A stretch of 34,730 bases of DNA from Candidatus Gastranaerophilales bacterium (GCA_944324485.1 CALUWM010000017.1:1-34730), one strand, 5' to 3'. Shown: positions 1-8,181, numbered from the stretch's first letter. Translations and numbers: made by a program. The notes: generated by a model not told the origin, from the letters alone.

Positions 1-289
1 AAGAGGTAATTATAGCATATTATAAAAATCTGCTGATAAAAAAATATATAGAAAAAAAAAAAAAAATAGTTCAAATGCACTTCGAGCATTAGGAAATGCC
101 TCATTAAAACAATTTATAGATTCTATTTCACCAAAGAAAAATAAAAAAGGAATAAATGAAGATTTGCAATACAATTTAGATAAAATTCCTTCAATAGAAA
201 TTGAAAACCCTGAACCTAGATATTTTAAAGTAAAAGTTCTGGGTGACATCAACAAAGAAAACTACATCAAAAACTTTTCATGGATATAA
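1..289 (+). CDS. 3' end of an unrecognised gene, frame broken at a poly-A run
   Basis: The window opens inside a gene. One plus-strand frame is open from base 3 and runs through EVIIAYYKNLL into a lysine-rich stretch, but stops at 90-92. A second frame carries protein-like sequence (SSNALRALGNASLKQF, later NPEPRYFKVKVLGD) to a TAA at 287-289. That frame has a stop at 23-25 and no ATG, GTG or TTG near its start. The two frames overlap across 15 consecutive A residues (52-66), and one extra A would join them into a single reading frame. I therefore read 1-289 as the C-terminal end of one protein, made by slippage on the A run, interrupted by a real mutation, or broken by a base-calling error. 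The product is not recognised. The tail is basic and shows no membrane segment. A terminator follows at 316-343. Confidence 0.55.
52..66 (+). repeat. 15-base poly-A run inside a coding region
   Basis: An uninterrupted run of 15 A sits exactly where the reading frame of the first gene has to change. Long A runs inside genes of AT-rich bacteria are known sites of RNA polymerase slippage, which would give a mixture of in-frame and out-of-frame mRNAs. They are also typical places for indel errors in assemblies. Confidence 0.8.
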
Positions 290-310
290 ATAAATACAAA
301 AATAATCAAC

Positions 311-343
311 TAAAAAAGCCGGAAATAATAAAATTTCCGGCTT
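311..343 (-). terminator. Rho-independent terminator of gapA (probably bidirectional)
   Basis: An 11-bp inverted repeat, AAGCCGGAAAT at 316-326 and ATTTCCGGCTT at 333-343, has a 6-base loop. Read on the minus strand, the stem is followed by a run of T (311-317), which suits gapA ending at 367. The plus-strand side is also AT-rich and may stop the gene ending at 289. Confidence 0.8.
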
Positions 344-366
344 AATTATTAAAAACTACTTTTTAA

Positions 367-1383
367 TTATAGTTTTGAAGCAACCATTAAAGTAGTTTCA
401 GCTAATCTTGTAGAATAACCCATTTCGTTATCATACCAAGAAACAACTTTAACCATGTTGTCGCCCATTGTCATAGTTAAAGCAGCATCAACTGTTGAAG
501 ATTGAGAAGATCCAATGAAGTCTGAAGATACAAGAGGAGCTTCTTCATAGCATAAAATGCCTTTTAATTCAGCAGATTCACTTGCTTCTTTTAAAGCTGC
601 ATTAACTGCTTCAACAGTAACAGGTTTTTCTGTTTCAAATACAACGTCTACAACTGAAACGTCTGGAGTAGGAACTCTCATAGCAAAACCATTTAATTTA
701 CCTTTTAATTCTGGTATTACTAAAGCAACTGCACGAGCTGCACCTGTTGTTGTAGGAACTATATTTAATGCACCAGCACGAGCTCTACGAGGATCTTTAT
801 GTCCTGCATCAAGAATTCTTTGGTCGCCGGTGTATGAATGAACAGTAGTCATTAAACCTTTAACAATACCGAATTTTTCTAAAACAACTTTAGCAACAGG
901 AGCTAAGCAGTTTGTTGTACAAGAAGCCATAGAAATTACATCGTGTTTGCTTGGATCATATTCATTTCCATTAACACCAAGAACGATTGTTTTATCTTCG
1001 TTTTTAGCAGGAGCAGAAATAATAACTTTCTTTGCACCTGCATCAATGTGAGCTCTTGCTTTAGTAGCATCAGTATAGAAACCGGTTGATTCAACAACAA
1101 CTTCTACACCTAATTTTGCCCAAGGTAATTGAGCAGGATCTTTTTCAGCAAACATTAAGATTTTCTTACCATTGATGATAATTCCATCTTCAGTTGCTTC
1201 AACAGTACCATCAAATTTACCCATAACTGAGTCATATTTGAATACGTGAGCAGCATCAGCAGGTTTTAATCCTGGATCGTTAATTGCAACATAATCGATT
1301 TTATCAAAAATACCTTCTCTAATAGCAGCACGAAGAGTATTTCTTCCGATTCTGCCGAATCCGTTAATTGCGACTTTTCTCAT
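367..1383 (-). CDS. gapA: Glyceraldehyde-3-phosphate dehydrogenase, type I
   Basis: Catalyses the reversible oxidation and phosphorylation of glyceraldehyde 3-phosphate to 1,3-bisphosphoglycerate in cytoplasmic glycolysis or gluconeogenesis. At 338 residues it has the normal length. The N-terminal Rossmann motif NGFGRIGR is at residues 7-14. The catalytic cysteine is C155 in SCTTNC and the partner histidine is H182 in HSYTGDQ, followed by the [18 protein letters not shown] stretch typical of the family. An aspartate in INDPG (about residue 36) favours NAD over NADP, which is an inference from family knowledge. The start is supported by AGAAGGAGA just upstream. The gene is monocistronic: it has its own promoter (1424-1451) and terminator (311-343) and is divergent from the exported-protein pair at 1519. 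Confidence 0.97.
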   Translation of the reverse strand: MRKVAINGFGRIGRNTLRAAIREGIFDKIDYVAINDPGLKPADAAHVFKYDSVMGKFDGTVEATEDGIIINGKKILMFAEKDPAQLPWAKLGVEVVVESTGFYTDATKARAHIDAGAKKVIISAPAKNEDKTIVLGVNGNEYDPSKHDVISMASCTTNCLAPVAKVVLEKFGIVKGLMTTVHSYTGDQRILDAGHKDPRRARAGALNIVPTTTGAARAVALVIPELKGKLNGFAMRVPTPDVSVVDVVFETEKPVTVEAVNAALKEASESAELKGILCYEEAPLVSSDFIGSSQSSTVDAALTMTMGDNMVKVVSWYDNEMGYSTRLAETTLMVASKL

Positions 1384-1423
1384 ATAGTCTCTCCTTCTAA
1401 AATGTAATTAATACTACACACTA

Positions 1424-1451
1424 GTTATACTACAAAAAAATTCACTTGCAA
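1424..1451 (-). promoter_or_regulatory. Probable sigma70-type promoter of gapA
   Basis: On the minus strand TTGCAA (1446-1451), a 16-base spacer and TATAAC (1424-1429) precede the gapA start by about 40 bases. A good Shine-Dalgarno, AGAAGGAGA, lies between promoter and ATG. Identified by eye only. Confidence 0.5.
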
Positions 1452-1501
1452 GAAATTTAAAAAGTTAAGAAATTAAACAATTAAATCTTAATTTATTTTT
1501 G

Positions 1502-1512
1502 TATGATAAAAT
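1502..1512 (+). promoter_or_regulatory. -10 region directly upstream of the 1519 start (leaderless mRNA?)
   Basis: TAAAAT at 1507-1512 ends 6 bases before the ATG at 1519, and an overlapping TATGAT lies at 1502-1507. A TG one base before TAAAAT gives an extended -10. There is no Shine-Dalgarno between box and ATG, so transcription would begin at or within a few bases of the start codon. The same layout recurs at 3453, 8868, 15762 and 26583. Confidence 0.45.
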
Positions 1513-1518
1513 TTTACT

Positions 1519-2403
1519 ATGGTGAGGAAGTTAGTATCGATTTTTCTTATTTCTATAAATTTTATCTCCTGTGGATCAATTTTTGCACAGGATATAATTA
1601 AATTAGACAAAGTCAAAGATTTTGATATTGAATATAAAGAACAAACTCAAACGCTTAAAGGTTCTTTATTTGTGGATGATACTCTAGAAGCACAAAATCA
1701 AATAAATGAACAACAAAAAGCAGATATGGAAGATATTGAAAATCTTTGGAATGCAACAGTTGAAAATAATCCTATGATTGGTTTTTGTCTAAAAAAACTT
1801 GCAATTCCGGCAGAACAAAGAAGAATTCACTCCTCAATGTTTGCTAAATCAATGAGCGCAATTATTTCAGGAGCTGCACTTTTGCCTTCATTTTTGGGTA
1901 TGAATTACGGCATACAATCAGGAAGCTATGCAGCAGGAAGACTTGCAACAAGTTTAATAAATAAAAAAAATAACGACAAATTACAAAACCCTTCAATAAC
2001 AGATACAGAAGCAATCGAACTTGCCAGTCTGATTGAAGATTTGCAAGATGAAATAATTGTTGATTATTTTAAATACAAAGGTGCATTAACTAAACTAAAA
2101 AAATGCAGAGAACAACTACTTTTGCATAACAAAAATTATTCAGAAGCCCTAAAAAACAACAATTCCTTAGACATAACAATAACTTCTTCACAATGGGAAG
2201 ATGAATTAATTGAAGAATACAGATTAAAACAAGAAGTCAAAAAATATCAGCTGGCACTAACCAGACTTGCAGGCAAAAAAACCGTAGACAACCTAAACAT
2301 TGCACAATTTGACTTAACCACACAAAACGTGAACAAAAAAGATTTAAATTATGAAAAAAAATTAATTGATGTATCTAACACTTATGAAGGAGATAAAAAA
2401 TGA
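1519..2403 (+). CDS. Exported helical protein of unknown function, TolC-hairpin-like (first of a tandem pair)
   Basis: 294 residues. The N-terminus is a signal peptide (MVRKLVSIFLISINFISC, then GSIFAQD). The cysteine in FISC is close to a lipobox, so it could be a lipoprotein, but the -3 position is F, which is atypical. After a polar stretch come LWNAT (near residue 77), a small-residue-rich segment (about 115-150), and long amphipathic helices. The last part (about 170-262) runs LASLIEDLQDEIIVDYF and later QLALTRLAG, like the long helical hairpins of TolC-type outer-membrane proteins, but no beta-barrel segments are evident. It overlaps the next gene by 4 bases (ATGA), and that gene shares LWNAT and the same layout, so the two are diverged duplicates. 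I do not know the function. A periplasmic or outer-membrane helical complex is my inference. Confidence 0.75.
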   Translation: MVRKLVSIFLISINFISCGSIFAQDIIKLDKVKDFDIEYKEQTQTLKGSLFVDDTLEAQNQINEQQKADMEDIENLWNATVENNPMIGFCLKKLAIPAEQRRIHSSMFAKSMSAIISGAALLPSFLGMNYGIQSGSYAAGRLATSLINKKNNDKLQNPSITDTEAIELASLIEDLQDEIIVDYFKYKGALTKLKKCREQLLLHNKNYSEALKNNNSLDITITSSQWEDELIEEYRLKQEVKKYQLALTRLAGKKTVDNLNIAQFDLTTQNVNKKDLNYEKKLIDVSNTYEGDKK

Positions 2404-3281
2404 AAAAAATATTCCTCATAAGTTTAATTTTATTTTTCCCCATAGCTTTATGTACTGAACTGTCAGACTTAAAAGAACCTAAACCGTTAATGGGCAGAAT
2501 GGCAAACTCAAATAAAGTTGAATCAAATGATACAGAAAAAAAAGAAATTAAAAAAACAGAAACAACAAACGAACAAGAAACAGCAAAAATACAAGCTCCA
2601 AAAGAACAAACAACCGACACAATAAATTCAAACTGGGCAGATTTAAGTCTAAAAAAATTAGCAAATGATGTAAGTTATGAACTCGACATAGATGCTGCTA
2701 AAATCAATGCTGATTTAGCAATACTTTGGAATGCAACCACCATGCGTTCTGAAACAATGAAATACACAATTTATAAACTTTCAAACCCTGATGAAGACAA
2801 ACCCGATGAATCAACATTAAAGAAAATATTAAGACCAATTGCAAATCTTTCTACACTTGCAGGTGCAAGCATTGCAGGAGACCCATTTATGGCGACAGGA
2901 GCACTAATTGGAGGAGGACTTGTCAACGCCTTTATGAAAGATGACAAAGAGGTTAATTACAGATTTTCAAAAGTATCCGATGCTGATATGGTTCTTTTAA
3001 TAAGAAAAATTGACGATTTGCAAAAAAAGCTACTTGATTTATATGTAGATTACAGAACTAAAGAAAACCTATACAAAATGGCTCAAGAAAACTTTGAAAA
3101 AAGAGAAAAAAATTATCTAAGTTCACAAAATAAATCAAAAGAAGAATTAGTTATTGCAGATGTCTATTACAGAACAGCTAAAACACAAGCACAAAGAGCT
3201 CAAGATGAATTTATGACATCAAGGGCGATATTAGAAAACCTTGTCGGAAAAGATGCTTTAGAAAAAATAGAAGAAGAATAA
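2400..3281 (+). CDS. Exported helical protein of unknown function, paralogue of the preceding gene
   Basis: 293 residues with signal peptide MKKIFLISLILFFPIALC. A Lys/Glu/Thr-rich linker (about 28-75) leads to a helical region. ILWNATT (near 105) matches LWNAT in the upstream protein and is followed by a Gly/Ala-rich segment (about 155-185: TLAGASIAGDPFMATGALIGGG). A long coiled-coil-like hairpin (about 195-290) contains LDLYVDYRTKENLYKMAQEN and ends AILENLVG. That ending resembles the DYLxAxAxLExLxG pattern of TolC-family outer-membrane factors. The protein is too short for a standard OEP, which has two hairpins plus barrel strands. The start has a clear GAAGGAGAT Shine-Dalgarno inside the upstream gene, so the pair is co-transcribed and translationally coupled. 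Confidence 0.75.
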   Translation: MKKIFLISLILFFPIALCTELSDLKEPKPLMGRMANSNKVESNDTEKKEIKKTETTNEQETAKIQAPKEQTTDTINSNWADLSLKKLANDVSYELDIDAAKINADLAILWNATTMRSETMKYTIYKLSNPDEDKPDESTLKKILRPIANLSTLAGASIAGDPFMATGALIGGGLVNAFMKDDKEVNYRFSKVSDADMVLLIRKIDDLQKKLLDLYVDYRTKENLYKMAQENFEKREKNYLSSQNKSKEELVIADVYYRTAKTQAQRAQDEFMTSRAILENLVGKDALEKIEEE

Positions 3282-3314
3282 AAAAAAGCTATTGTATTTA
3301 GTATACAATAGGCT
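3280..3314 (-). terminator. Hairpin with T-run on the minus strand; no known minus-strand gene
   Basis: Arms at 3287-3297 and 3303-3314 form an imperfect 11-bp stem with one bulge. On the plus strand no T-run follows it, so it is a poor terminator for the gene ending at 3281. On the minus strand the stem is followed by seven T (3281-3287), the classic terminator form, yet no minus-strand gene ends there. It could serve an unannotated small RNA from about 3315-3440, or simply be a weak bidirectional stop. Confidence 0.45.
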
Positions 3315-3440
3315 CTAATAAGGATGACAATAAAGTTATATGGTGTGTATATTATTTACGTTTATTTGACTTACATTTTTATCTACGTACCACCAAGAAC
3401 AATTCTTTAACATTTATTTTTAAATATCCATCATTTGATG

Positions 3441-3446
3441 TATAAT
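3441..3446 (+). promoter_or_regulatory. TATAAT -10 box, 6 bases before the ATG at 3453
   Basis: A perfect TATAAT, preceded directly by TG, ends 6 bases before ATG 3453. This places the expected transcription start on the A of the start codon. It rules against the longer open frame that begins upstream at 3435, because that start would lie before the -10 box. Confidence 0.6.
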
Positions 3447-3452
3447 CTAGCT

Positions 3453-4394
3453 ATGAAATTAGTTATTCAAATTCCTTGTTTTAACGAAGAAGCCAATATT
3501 CAATCTGTTTTAGAGGAAATTCCAAAAAAAATTAAAGGAATCAAAGAAATTAAAGTCATCGTTCTTGATGACGGATCAACCGATAAAACATCTGAAATAG
3601 CAAAAAAATACAAGGTTGAAACAATAAAATCGAATTATAACGTTGGACTTTCTAACACCTTTAAAACAGGAGTAACAAAAGCGCTTGAAGAAAATGCTGA
3701 TATTTTGGTAAACATTGATGGCGATAATCAATATTGCGCAAAAGATATAGAAAAACTAATAAAACCTATACTTGAAAATACATGTGATATAGTAATCGGC
3801 ACTAGACCAATAAACAAAATTAAAACATTTTCACCATTTAAAAAAATTCTACAAAAATTTGGCTCATTCATTGTTAAATTAATTTCAAAAACAGATATAA
3901 AAGATGCCGCAAGCGGGTTTAGAGCATTTTCAAAAAAAGCATTATTAAATATTAATGTATTTAATTCGTTCACATATACCATTGAGACTATAATTCAAGC
4001 AAAAAACAAAAATCTTTTAATAAAAAATGTTGATATAGATGTAAACATACAAAAAAACAGAAAATCTAAACTTTTTAAAAATAACTACGACTATATTTTT
4101 AAACAAGCAAAAACGTTAATTCGCTTTTTTATAATATATAGACCCGTAAAATTTTTTACTACTTTAGCTAATATATTTTTATTCTTTGGAATAATATTAG
4201 CTTTAAGATATCTGCACTTTTATATTTCAAATGATGGCTCAGGACACATCCAATCTCTTATTTTATGTGCAATAACAACAATTCTTTCTTTTATACTTTA
4301 TATGATAGCAATTTTAGGAGACCTTTTTACAATCAATCGTAAGCTTTTAGAAGATATTCAGTATGAATTAAGAGTAAATAAGTACAAAAAATAA
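3453..4394 (+). CDS. Membrane-anchored family 2 glycosyltransferase (DPM1/GtrB-like)
   Basis: Predicted to transfer a sugar from a nucleotide donor to a polyprenyl phosphate or envelope glycan on the cytoplasmic face of the membrane. 313 residues from ATG 3453. The GT-A domain begins MKLVIQIPCFNEEANI. It has the donor-binding pattern LDDGSTDKT and the metal-binding NIDGDNQY (about residue 90), then SGFRAFSKKAL, typical of polyprenyl-phosphate glycosyltransferases. Two C-terminal membrane segments follow (about 240-260 and 270-295: FFTTLANIFLFFGIILALRY and ILCAITTILSFILYMIAILG). An upstream start at 3435 is possible in frame, but TATAAT lies inside that extension. It heads a plus-strand group with a heptose-kinase-like gene, a DUF4330 protein and an O-antigen ligase, supporting an envelope-polysaccharide role. 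The exact sugar cannot be told. Confidence 0.85.
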   Translation: MKLVIQIPCFNEEANIQSVLEEIPKKIKGIKEIKVIVLDDGSTDKTSEIAKKYKVETIKSNYNVGLSNTFKTGVTKALEENADILVNIDGDNQYCAKDIEKLIKPILENTCDIVIGTRPINKIKTFSPFKKILQKFGSFIVKLISKTDIKDAASGFRAFSKKALLNINVFNSFTYTIETIIQAKNKNLLIKNVDIDVNIQKNRKSKLFKNNYDYIFKQAKTLIRFFIIYRPVKFFTTLANIFLFFGIILALRYLHFYISNDGSGHIQSLILCAITTILSFILYMIAILGDLFTINRKLLEDIQYELRVNKYKK

Positions 4395-4429
4395 ATTTTG
4401 TGATAATATATTATGACGTTGAGGATTTA

Positions 4430-5431
4430 ATGAAAAAAGAAGAACTTATTAAATATATAGATAAATTAAAACTCCCAAAAATCTTAATTATTGGGGATTT
4501 TGCTCTTGATGAAATGGTTTACGGCTCAACTGAAAGAATTTCAAGAGAAGCCCCTGTTTTAATACTTGAACACTATGAAACAAAAAAAATACTGGGGGCT
4601 GCATCAAATGCCTGCAATAACGTTTCATCACTAAATAATGGAAAAGCAGCAGCTCTGGGTGTTTATGGTAATGACTATTATGGGGAACAATTAATTAAAA
4701 TATTAAACGAAAAAAATATAGATACATCTTTAATGGTAATGGATTCAAACAGAAAAACAACCACAAAAACAAGAATTTCAGGTTCTTGCAATCAAAGCAT
4801 AACACAACAAATTGTAAGAATAGATAGACAAACAAAGACTCCATTAAGTGAAGAAACTGAAAAAAAAGTAATAGAAAACATTAAAAAATCAATTTCAAAT
4901 TTTGACGGAATCATTCTTTCTGATTATCATCTTGGTTGTTTGACAAAAAACATAGTAGATTGCGCAATCACAGAAGCCAAAAAACACAACAAAATAATCG
5001 TTGCCGACATACAAAAAGATATGGAAAAATATAGAGGAACCACTGCCATAACTCCAAATCAACCCGATACAGAAAAACAAGTCGGATTCTATATTAAAGA
5101 TGACGAAACTTTAAAAAAAGCAGGAGAAAAGCTTTTAGAAGATTTAAATCTTGAAAAAGTGTTATTAACAAGAGGTGAAAACGGTATGGCACTTTTTGAA
5201 AAAACAAAAAACGGAATTGATTTTAAAAAAGTTGCAGCCTTTAACAAAAAAGAGGTTTTTGACGTTACCGGTGCAGGAGACACCGTTGTGGCAACCTTTA
5301 CACTTGCACTTTGTGCAGGACTATCAGGAGAAATTGCAATGTATCTTGGTAATTTAGCAGCAAGTATTGTTATAAGATATTTCGGATGTCATACTGTAAC
5401 CATAGAAGATTTAAAAGAAGAACTCACATAA
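4430..5431 (+). CDS. PfkB-family kinase, HldA/HldE N-domain-like (heptose 7-phosphate kinase)
   Basis: Probably phosphorylates D-glycero-D-manno-heptose 7-phosphate at C1 on the way to ADP-heptose for lipopolysaccharide core. 333 residues. The N-terminus (IIGDFALDEMVYGSTERISREAP) and the GAASNACNNVSSL segment follow the HldE kinase domain. The C-terminal PfkB signature DVTGAGDTVVATF (about 286-298) holds the catalytic aspartate. No nucleotidyltransferase domain follows, so this is the kinase half only and HldC would have to be encoded elsewhere. I chose ATG 4430 because GAGGA lies 5 bases upstream. A GTG at 4400 is also in frame but has no ribosome site. The family match is clear; the exact substrate is inferred. 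Confidence 0.85.
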   Translation: MKKEELIKYIDKLKLPKILIIGDFALDEMVYGSTERISREAPVLILEHYETKKILGAASNACNNVSSLNNGKAAALGVYGNDYYGEQLIKILNEKNIDTSLMVMDSNRKTTTKTRISGSCNQSITQQIVRIDRQTKTPLSEETEKKVIENIKKSISNFDGIILSDYHLGCLTKNIVDCAITEAKKHNKIIVADIQKDMEKYRGTTAITPNQPDTEKQVGFYIKDDETLKKAGEKLLEDLNLEKVLLTRGENGMALFEKTKNGIDFKKVAAFNKKEVFDVTGAGDTVVATFTLALCAGLSGEIAMYLGNLAASIVIRYFGCHTVTIEDLKEELT

Positions 5432-5446
5432 TAAAAAGGAAATCTT

Positions 5447-6016
5447 ATGAATTTTATTAAAAAACTCAGACCCTTTGATTATTTAGTTATCGGAATAATT
5501 TTAGTTATAGCACTGGTAGGATTTTTAACCTTCAGTGGGAAGAGGGCAACCTCATCAAATCAAATAGAAGCAACAACAAATGTTGAAATTGAAGTATATT
5601 TAAGAGGCGTTAACGTTACATCTAATGAACCGTTATTCAAGAAAGACGATGAAACTTTTATAACAATAAGAAATGTACCTTATACAAAATTAAAAATAAA
5701 AGATGTTAAATTTGACAAAAGAAAAATTATGATTCCAACAATCAATCCCAAAAAGCCATATATAACTGTAAATGATGACACTACGCCATATCAATATGAC
5801 TATTTAGTAAAAGTAACAGACAGCGCAAAAATAACAAAAGACGGAGATGCGGTTGTCGGCGGAAACAAGGTTAAAATAGGACTTCCTATAACGCTTGAAG
5901 GTGCTAAATATAAGCTAAACGGGGTTATATCAAACATAATGATAAGTCCCGAACCCGAAAATGATATCCATGAAGATTTAGATAAGCATACAAAATTAAA
6001 TCAAGATGTTCAATAA
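5447..6016 (+). CDS. DUF4330-type single-pass membrane protein
   Basis: 189 residues. A short cytoplasmic N-terminus (MNFIKKLRPFDYL) is followed by one membrane segment (about 13-32, IGIILVIALVGFLTF) and a soluble beta-rich domain. The arrangement resembles DUF4330 proteins known from cyanobacteria and some other phyla: a KLRPFDYLVI-type start, EVYLRGVNVTS-like strands, DGDAVVGGNKVKIGLPITL, and a final GVISNI. Its function is not established. It starts 15 bases after the kinase gene behind an AAAAGGAAAT ribosome site and overlaps the O-antigen ligase gene by 11 bases, so it is embedded in an envelope-glycan operon. Confidence 0.75.
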   Translation: MNFIKKLRPFDYLVIGIILVIALVGFLTFSGKRATSSNQIEATTNVEIEVYLRGVNVTSNEPLFKKDDETFITIRNVPYTKLKIKDVKFDKRKIMIPTINPKKPYITVNDDTTPYQYDYLVKVTDSAKITKDGDAVVGGNKVKIGLPITLEGAKYKLNGVISNIMISPEPENDIHEDLDKHTKLNQDVQ

Positions 6017-7307
6017 CATAAGAAAAATCATTAACAACAGCTTTTTTGCAGATAATATTGATAACATAAACTTTTTTGTTTTATGTTCAATATTGTGCTC
6101 TGCTATATTTTTATCTTCCGAAATTATGGGTATATTAGCATTAATATTTTGCATACTTGTAATTTTCAAAAAAATAATCAAAGAAGATAAGAATTATCAA
6201 TTTACAAAATATGAAAAAACGCTTTTTATTTTCTTTTTAATTGTAACAATGAGTCTTTTTGGCTCGACATTATTTAAACTAAGCCTACATGGGTATATTA
6301 AAACCTTAATTTATGTAATGTTTTTCTATTGTGCAGGCATTTTTTATCACGAAAATAAAAACAAAATATTACCCACAATTATCCTAACTTGTTGCTTAAT
6401 GAGTTTTGAATCAATTATTGCTATTTTACAAAATTCAGCAGACATAGGAGAAATCTCAGGTTGGCAAGATACAAGCAATATTAACCCTGAAGAAATTATA
6501 TCAAGAGCATACGGAACCCTACAACCATACAACCCCAATCTTTTAGCAGGGTATTTACTGTGTGGACTTTCTTCATTTATTTTCTTAATACTAAATAATC
6601 TTAAAAAAGGTAAAAGAAAATTTGCGATAATATACTTAATTTTATTTATTATAAGCCTAATAGCAATAATAGATACCGGATGTAGAGGCGCATATCTTGG
6701 ATTTTTATTTTTCTTTCCGACTTTATTTGCAGCATTAATTTATTATATTAAAAAAAATCTTGGCGGCTTATCAAACATACAAAAAAGATATAAAAACACA
6801 ATTATAGCAATATTGATCGGACTTTCATATTTTATATTAACAAATCCGGCACTAACAAAAAGAATAGAATCTATTTTCGCTCTAAGAGCAGACAGTTCAA
6901 TATCATTCAGACTAAATGTATATGAATCAGCTTTTAAAATGTTTCTTGATAATCCTTTTTTAGGTATAGGAGTTGGAAATCAAAACTTTAGAGAAATATA
7001 CGGACTATATATGAAAACAGGATTTGATGCGTTGGGATCATATTGCATTCCTCTGGAAATTGCTGTCGAAAGTGGAATTTTCGCCCTAATTGCTTTTGTA
7101 GTTTTTCTTATTTTGGTCATCAAAACATGTTTTCAAAATTGTTTAAATGAAAAAAGCGATAACAATACAAAAATACTTTCTCTTTGTATAATTTTGATGA
7201 TATTTGCTACAATGGGACATGGTTTGTTTGATACAATTTGGTTCAGACCGCAAGTCCAACTGCTTTTTTGGACAAACATCGCAATGCTAAAAGCATATAA
7301 AAACTAA
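6006..7307 (+). CDS. O-antigen ligase / Wzy-like polytopic membrane protein
   Basis: 433 residues, almost entirely hydrophobic helices (about 10-12 segments) with a long periplasmic loop near the C-terminal half. The Wzy_C/WaaL signature region is visible: DTGCRGAYLGFLFFFPTLFA (about 220-240) and, after FRLNVYESAFKMFLDNPF, LGIGVGNQNFREIY (about 318-331), where ligases place their NP(hh)G-like motif. Members join polymerised glycan to lipid A-core or polymerise repeat units in the periplasm. The ATG lies inside the end of the DUF4330 gene, an 11-base overlap without a strong Shine-Dalgarno, so translational coupling is likely. Its 3' end overlaps the converging nanK by 4 bases. Ligase versus polymerase cannot be decided from sequence. 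Confidence 0.82.
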   Translation: MFNNIRKIINNSFFADNIDNINFFVLCSILCSAIFLSSEIMGILALIFCILVIFKKIIKEDKNYQFTKYEKTLFIFFLIVTMSLFGSTLFKLSLHGYIKTLIYVMFFYCAGIFYHENKNKILPTIILTCCLMSFESIIAILQNSADIGEISGWQDTSNINPEEIISRAYGTLQPYNPNLLAGYLLCGLSSFIFLILNNLKKGKRKFAIIYLILFIISLIAIIDTGCRGAYLGFLFFFPTLFAALIYYIKKNLGGLSNIQKRYKNTIIAILIGLSYFILTNPALTKRIESIFALRADSSISFRLNVYESAFKMFLDNPFLGIGVGNQNFREIYGLYMKTGFDALGSYCIPLEIAVESGIFALIAFVVFLILVIKTCFQNCLNEKSDNNTKILSLCIILMIFATMGHGLFDTIWFRPQVQLLFWTNIAMLKAYKN

Positions 7308-8176
7308 ATCAACTCATTTCCCAATAAAACAGCACCAATCATACCGGAATAGTTACCTGCTTTTGCATGATAAACTTTTGTTGGAGAAGTTAGCACAAAG
7401 GAATTAACAAACTTTTCAATTTTTTCAACATCAACAAATTTTTCCATTGAACCTGATAATACAAAACAATCCGGATCGAATAAATTTGCAAGTCCCAAAA
7501 TTCCTAAAGCTATATCATTTTGCCATACTTCAAGAGATTTTTGACAATCAACATCTCCATTATTCGCTCTTTCAATAATATCGTATGTTGTTATATTCTC
7601 ATCTTTACATATTTCAACAGCAGTTTGCCTTAAACCATTACCGCTTGCATATGCTTCAAAACAATCCCATGCGCCGCAGGTACAACGTCTTGATTTATTT
7701 CTGGACATTAAAAAATGCATTTCACCCGCACCGCCTGATTTACCTTTTAATAATTTACCATTAATTATTATTCCACCGCCTACACCTGTTCCTAAAGTAA
7801 GCATAATTGAATTTTTACAATTAATAGAAGCACCGATTTTATACTCTGCCCAAGCCGCACAATTTGCATCATTCTCTACAAAAACTTTTTTTTCAGACAA
7901 AGATAAAAAATCAATATCCTTATAACCAATCGGCAAATTTGCAGTAGACCCTATTACCTTATCATTTTCATTATTAACTGTTCCGGCTGTCGCAATTGCA
8001 ATAAATTCAATTTGATTTTCATATTTTAAAATTATATTTTTAAGCATACTTTCGATTTCTCGTGCCGTTTTAGGTGTAGATACTTTTTGAACATCATTTT
8101 TTATAAAACCATTATTATCTATCAAAGCATAAGAAATCTTGGTTCCGCCTATATCGATACCCAGTGCAAAATTCAT
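7304..8176 (-). CDS. nanK: ROK-family sugar kinase, probably N-acetylmannosamine kinase
   Basis: Predicted to phosphorylate ManNAc (or glucose/GlcNAc) with ATP in the cytoplasm. 290 residues, normal for ROK kinases. The phosphate-binding motif GIDIGGTKISYALID is at residues 6-20, TLGTGVGGGI near the middle, and the ROK zinc site CTCGAWDCFEAYASG follows a histidine in EMHFL. It begins 5 bases after nanE on the same strand. Its GGGAG ribosome site overlaps the last codons of nanE, so the two are one operon. That linkage is why I prefer ManNAc kinase over glucokinase, which the ROK family alone would allow. No terminator separates its end from the converging O-antigen ligase. Confidence 0.8.
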   Translation of the reverse strand: MNFALGIDIGGTKISYALIDNNGFIKNDVQKVSTPKTAREIESMLKNIILKYENQIEFIAIATAGTVNNENDKVIGSTANLPIGYKDIDFLSLSEKKVFVENDANCAAWAEYKIGASINCKNSIMLTLGTGVGGGIIINGKLLKGKSGGAGEMHFLMSRNKSRRCTCGAWDCFEAYASGNGLRQTAVEICKDENITTYDIIERANNGDVDCQKSLEVWQNDIALGILGLANLFDPDCFVLSGSMEKFVDVEKIEKFVNSFVLTSPTKVYHAKAGNYSGMIGAVLLGNELI

Positions 8177-8181
8177 AAAAT

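Noticed and set aside
10-255. 81-codon open frame on the minus strand at the window start
   Set aside because: It is the complement of an A-rich coding strand and begins in the poly-A/T run, giving phenylalanine repeats. The plus-strand frame ends properly before a terminator.
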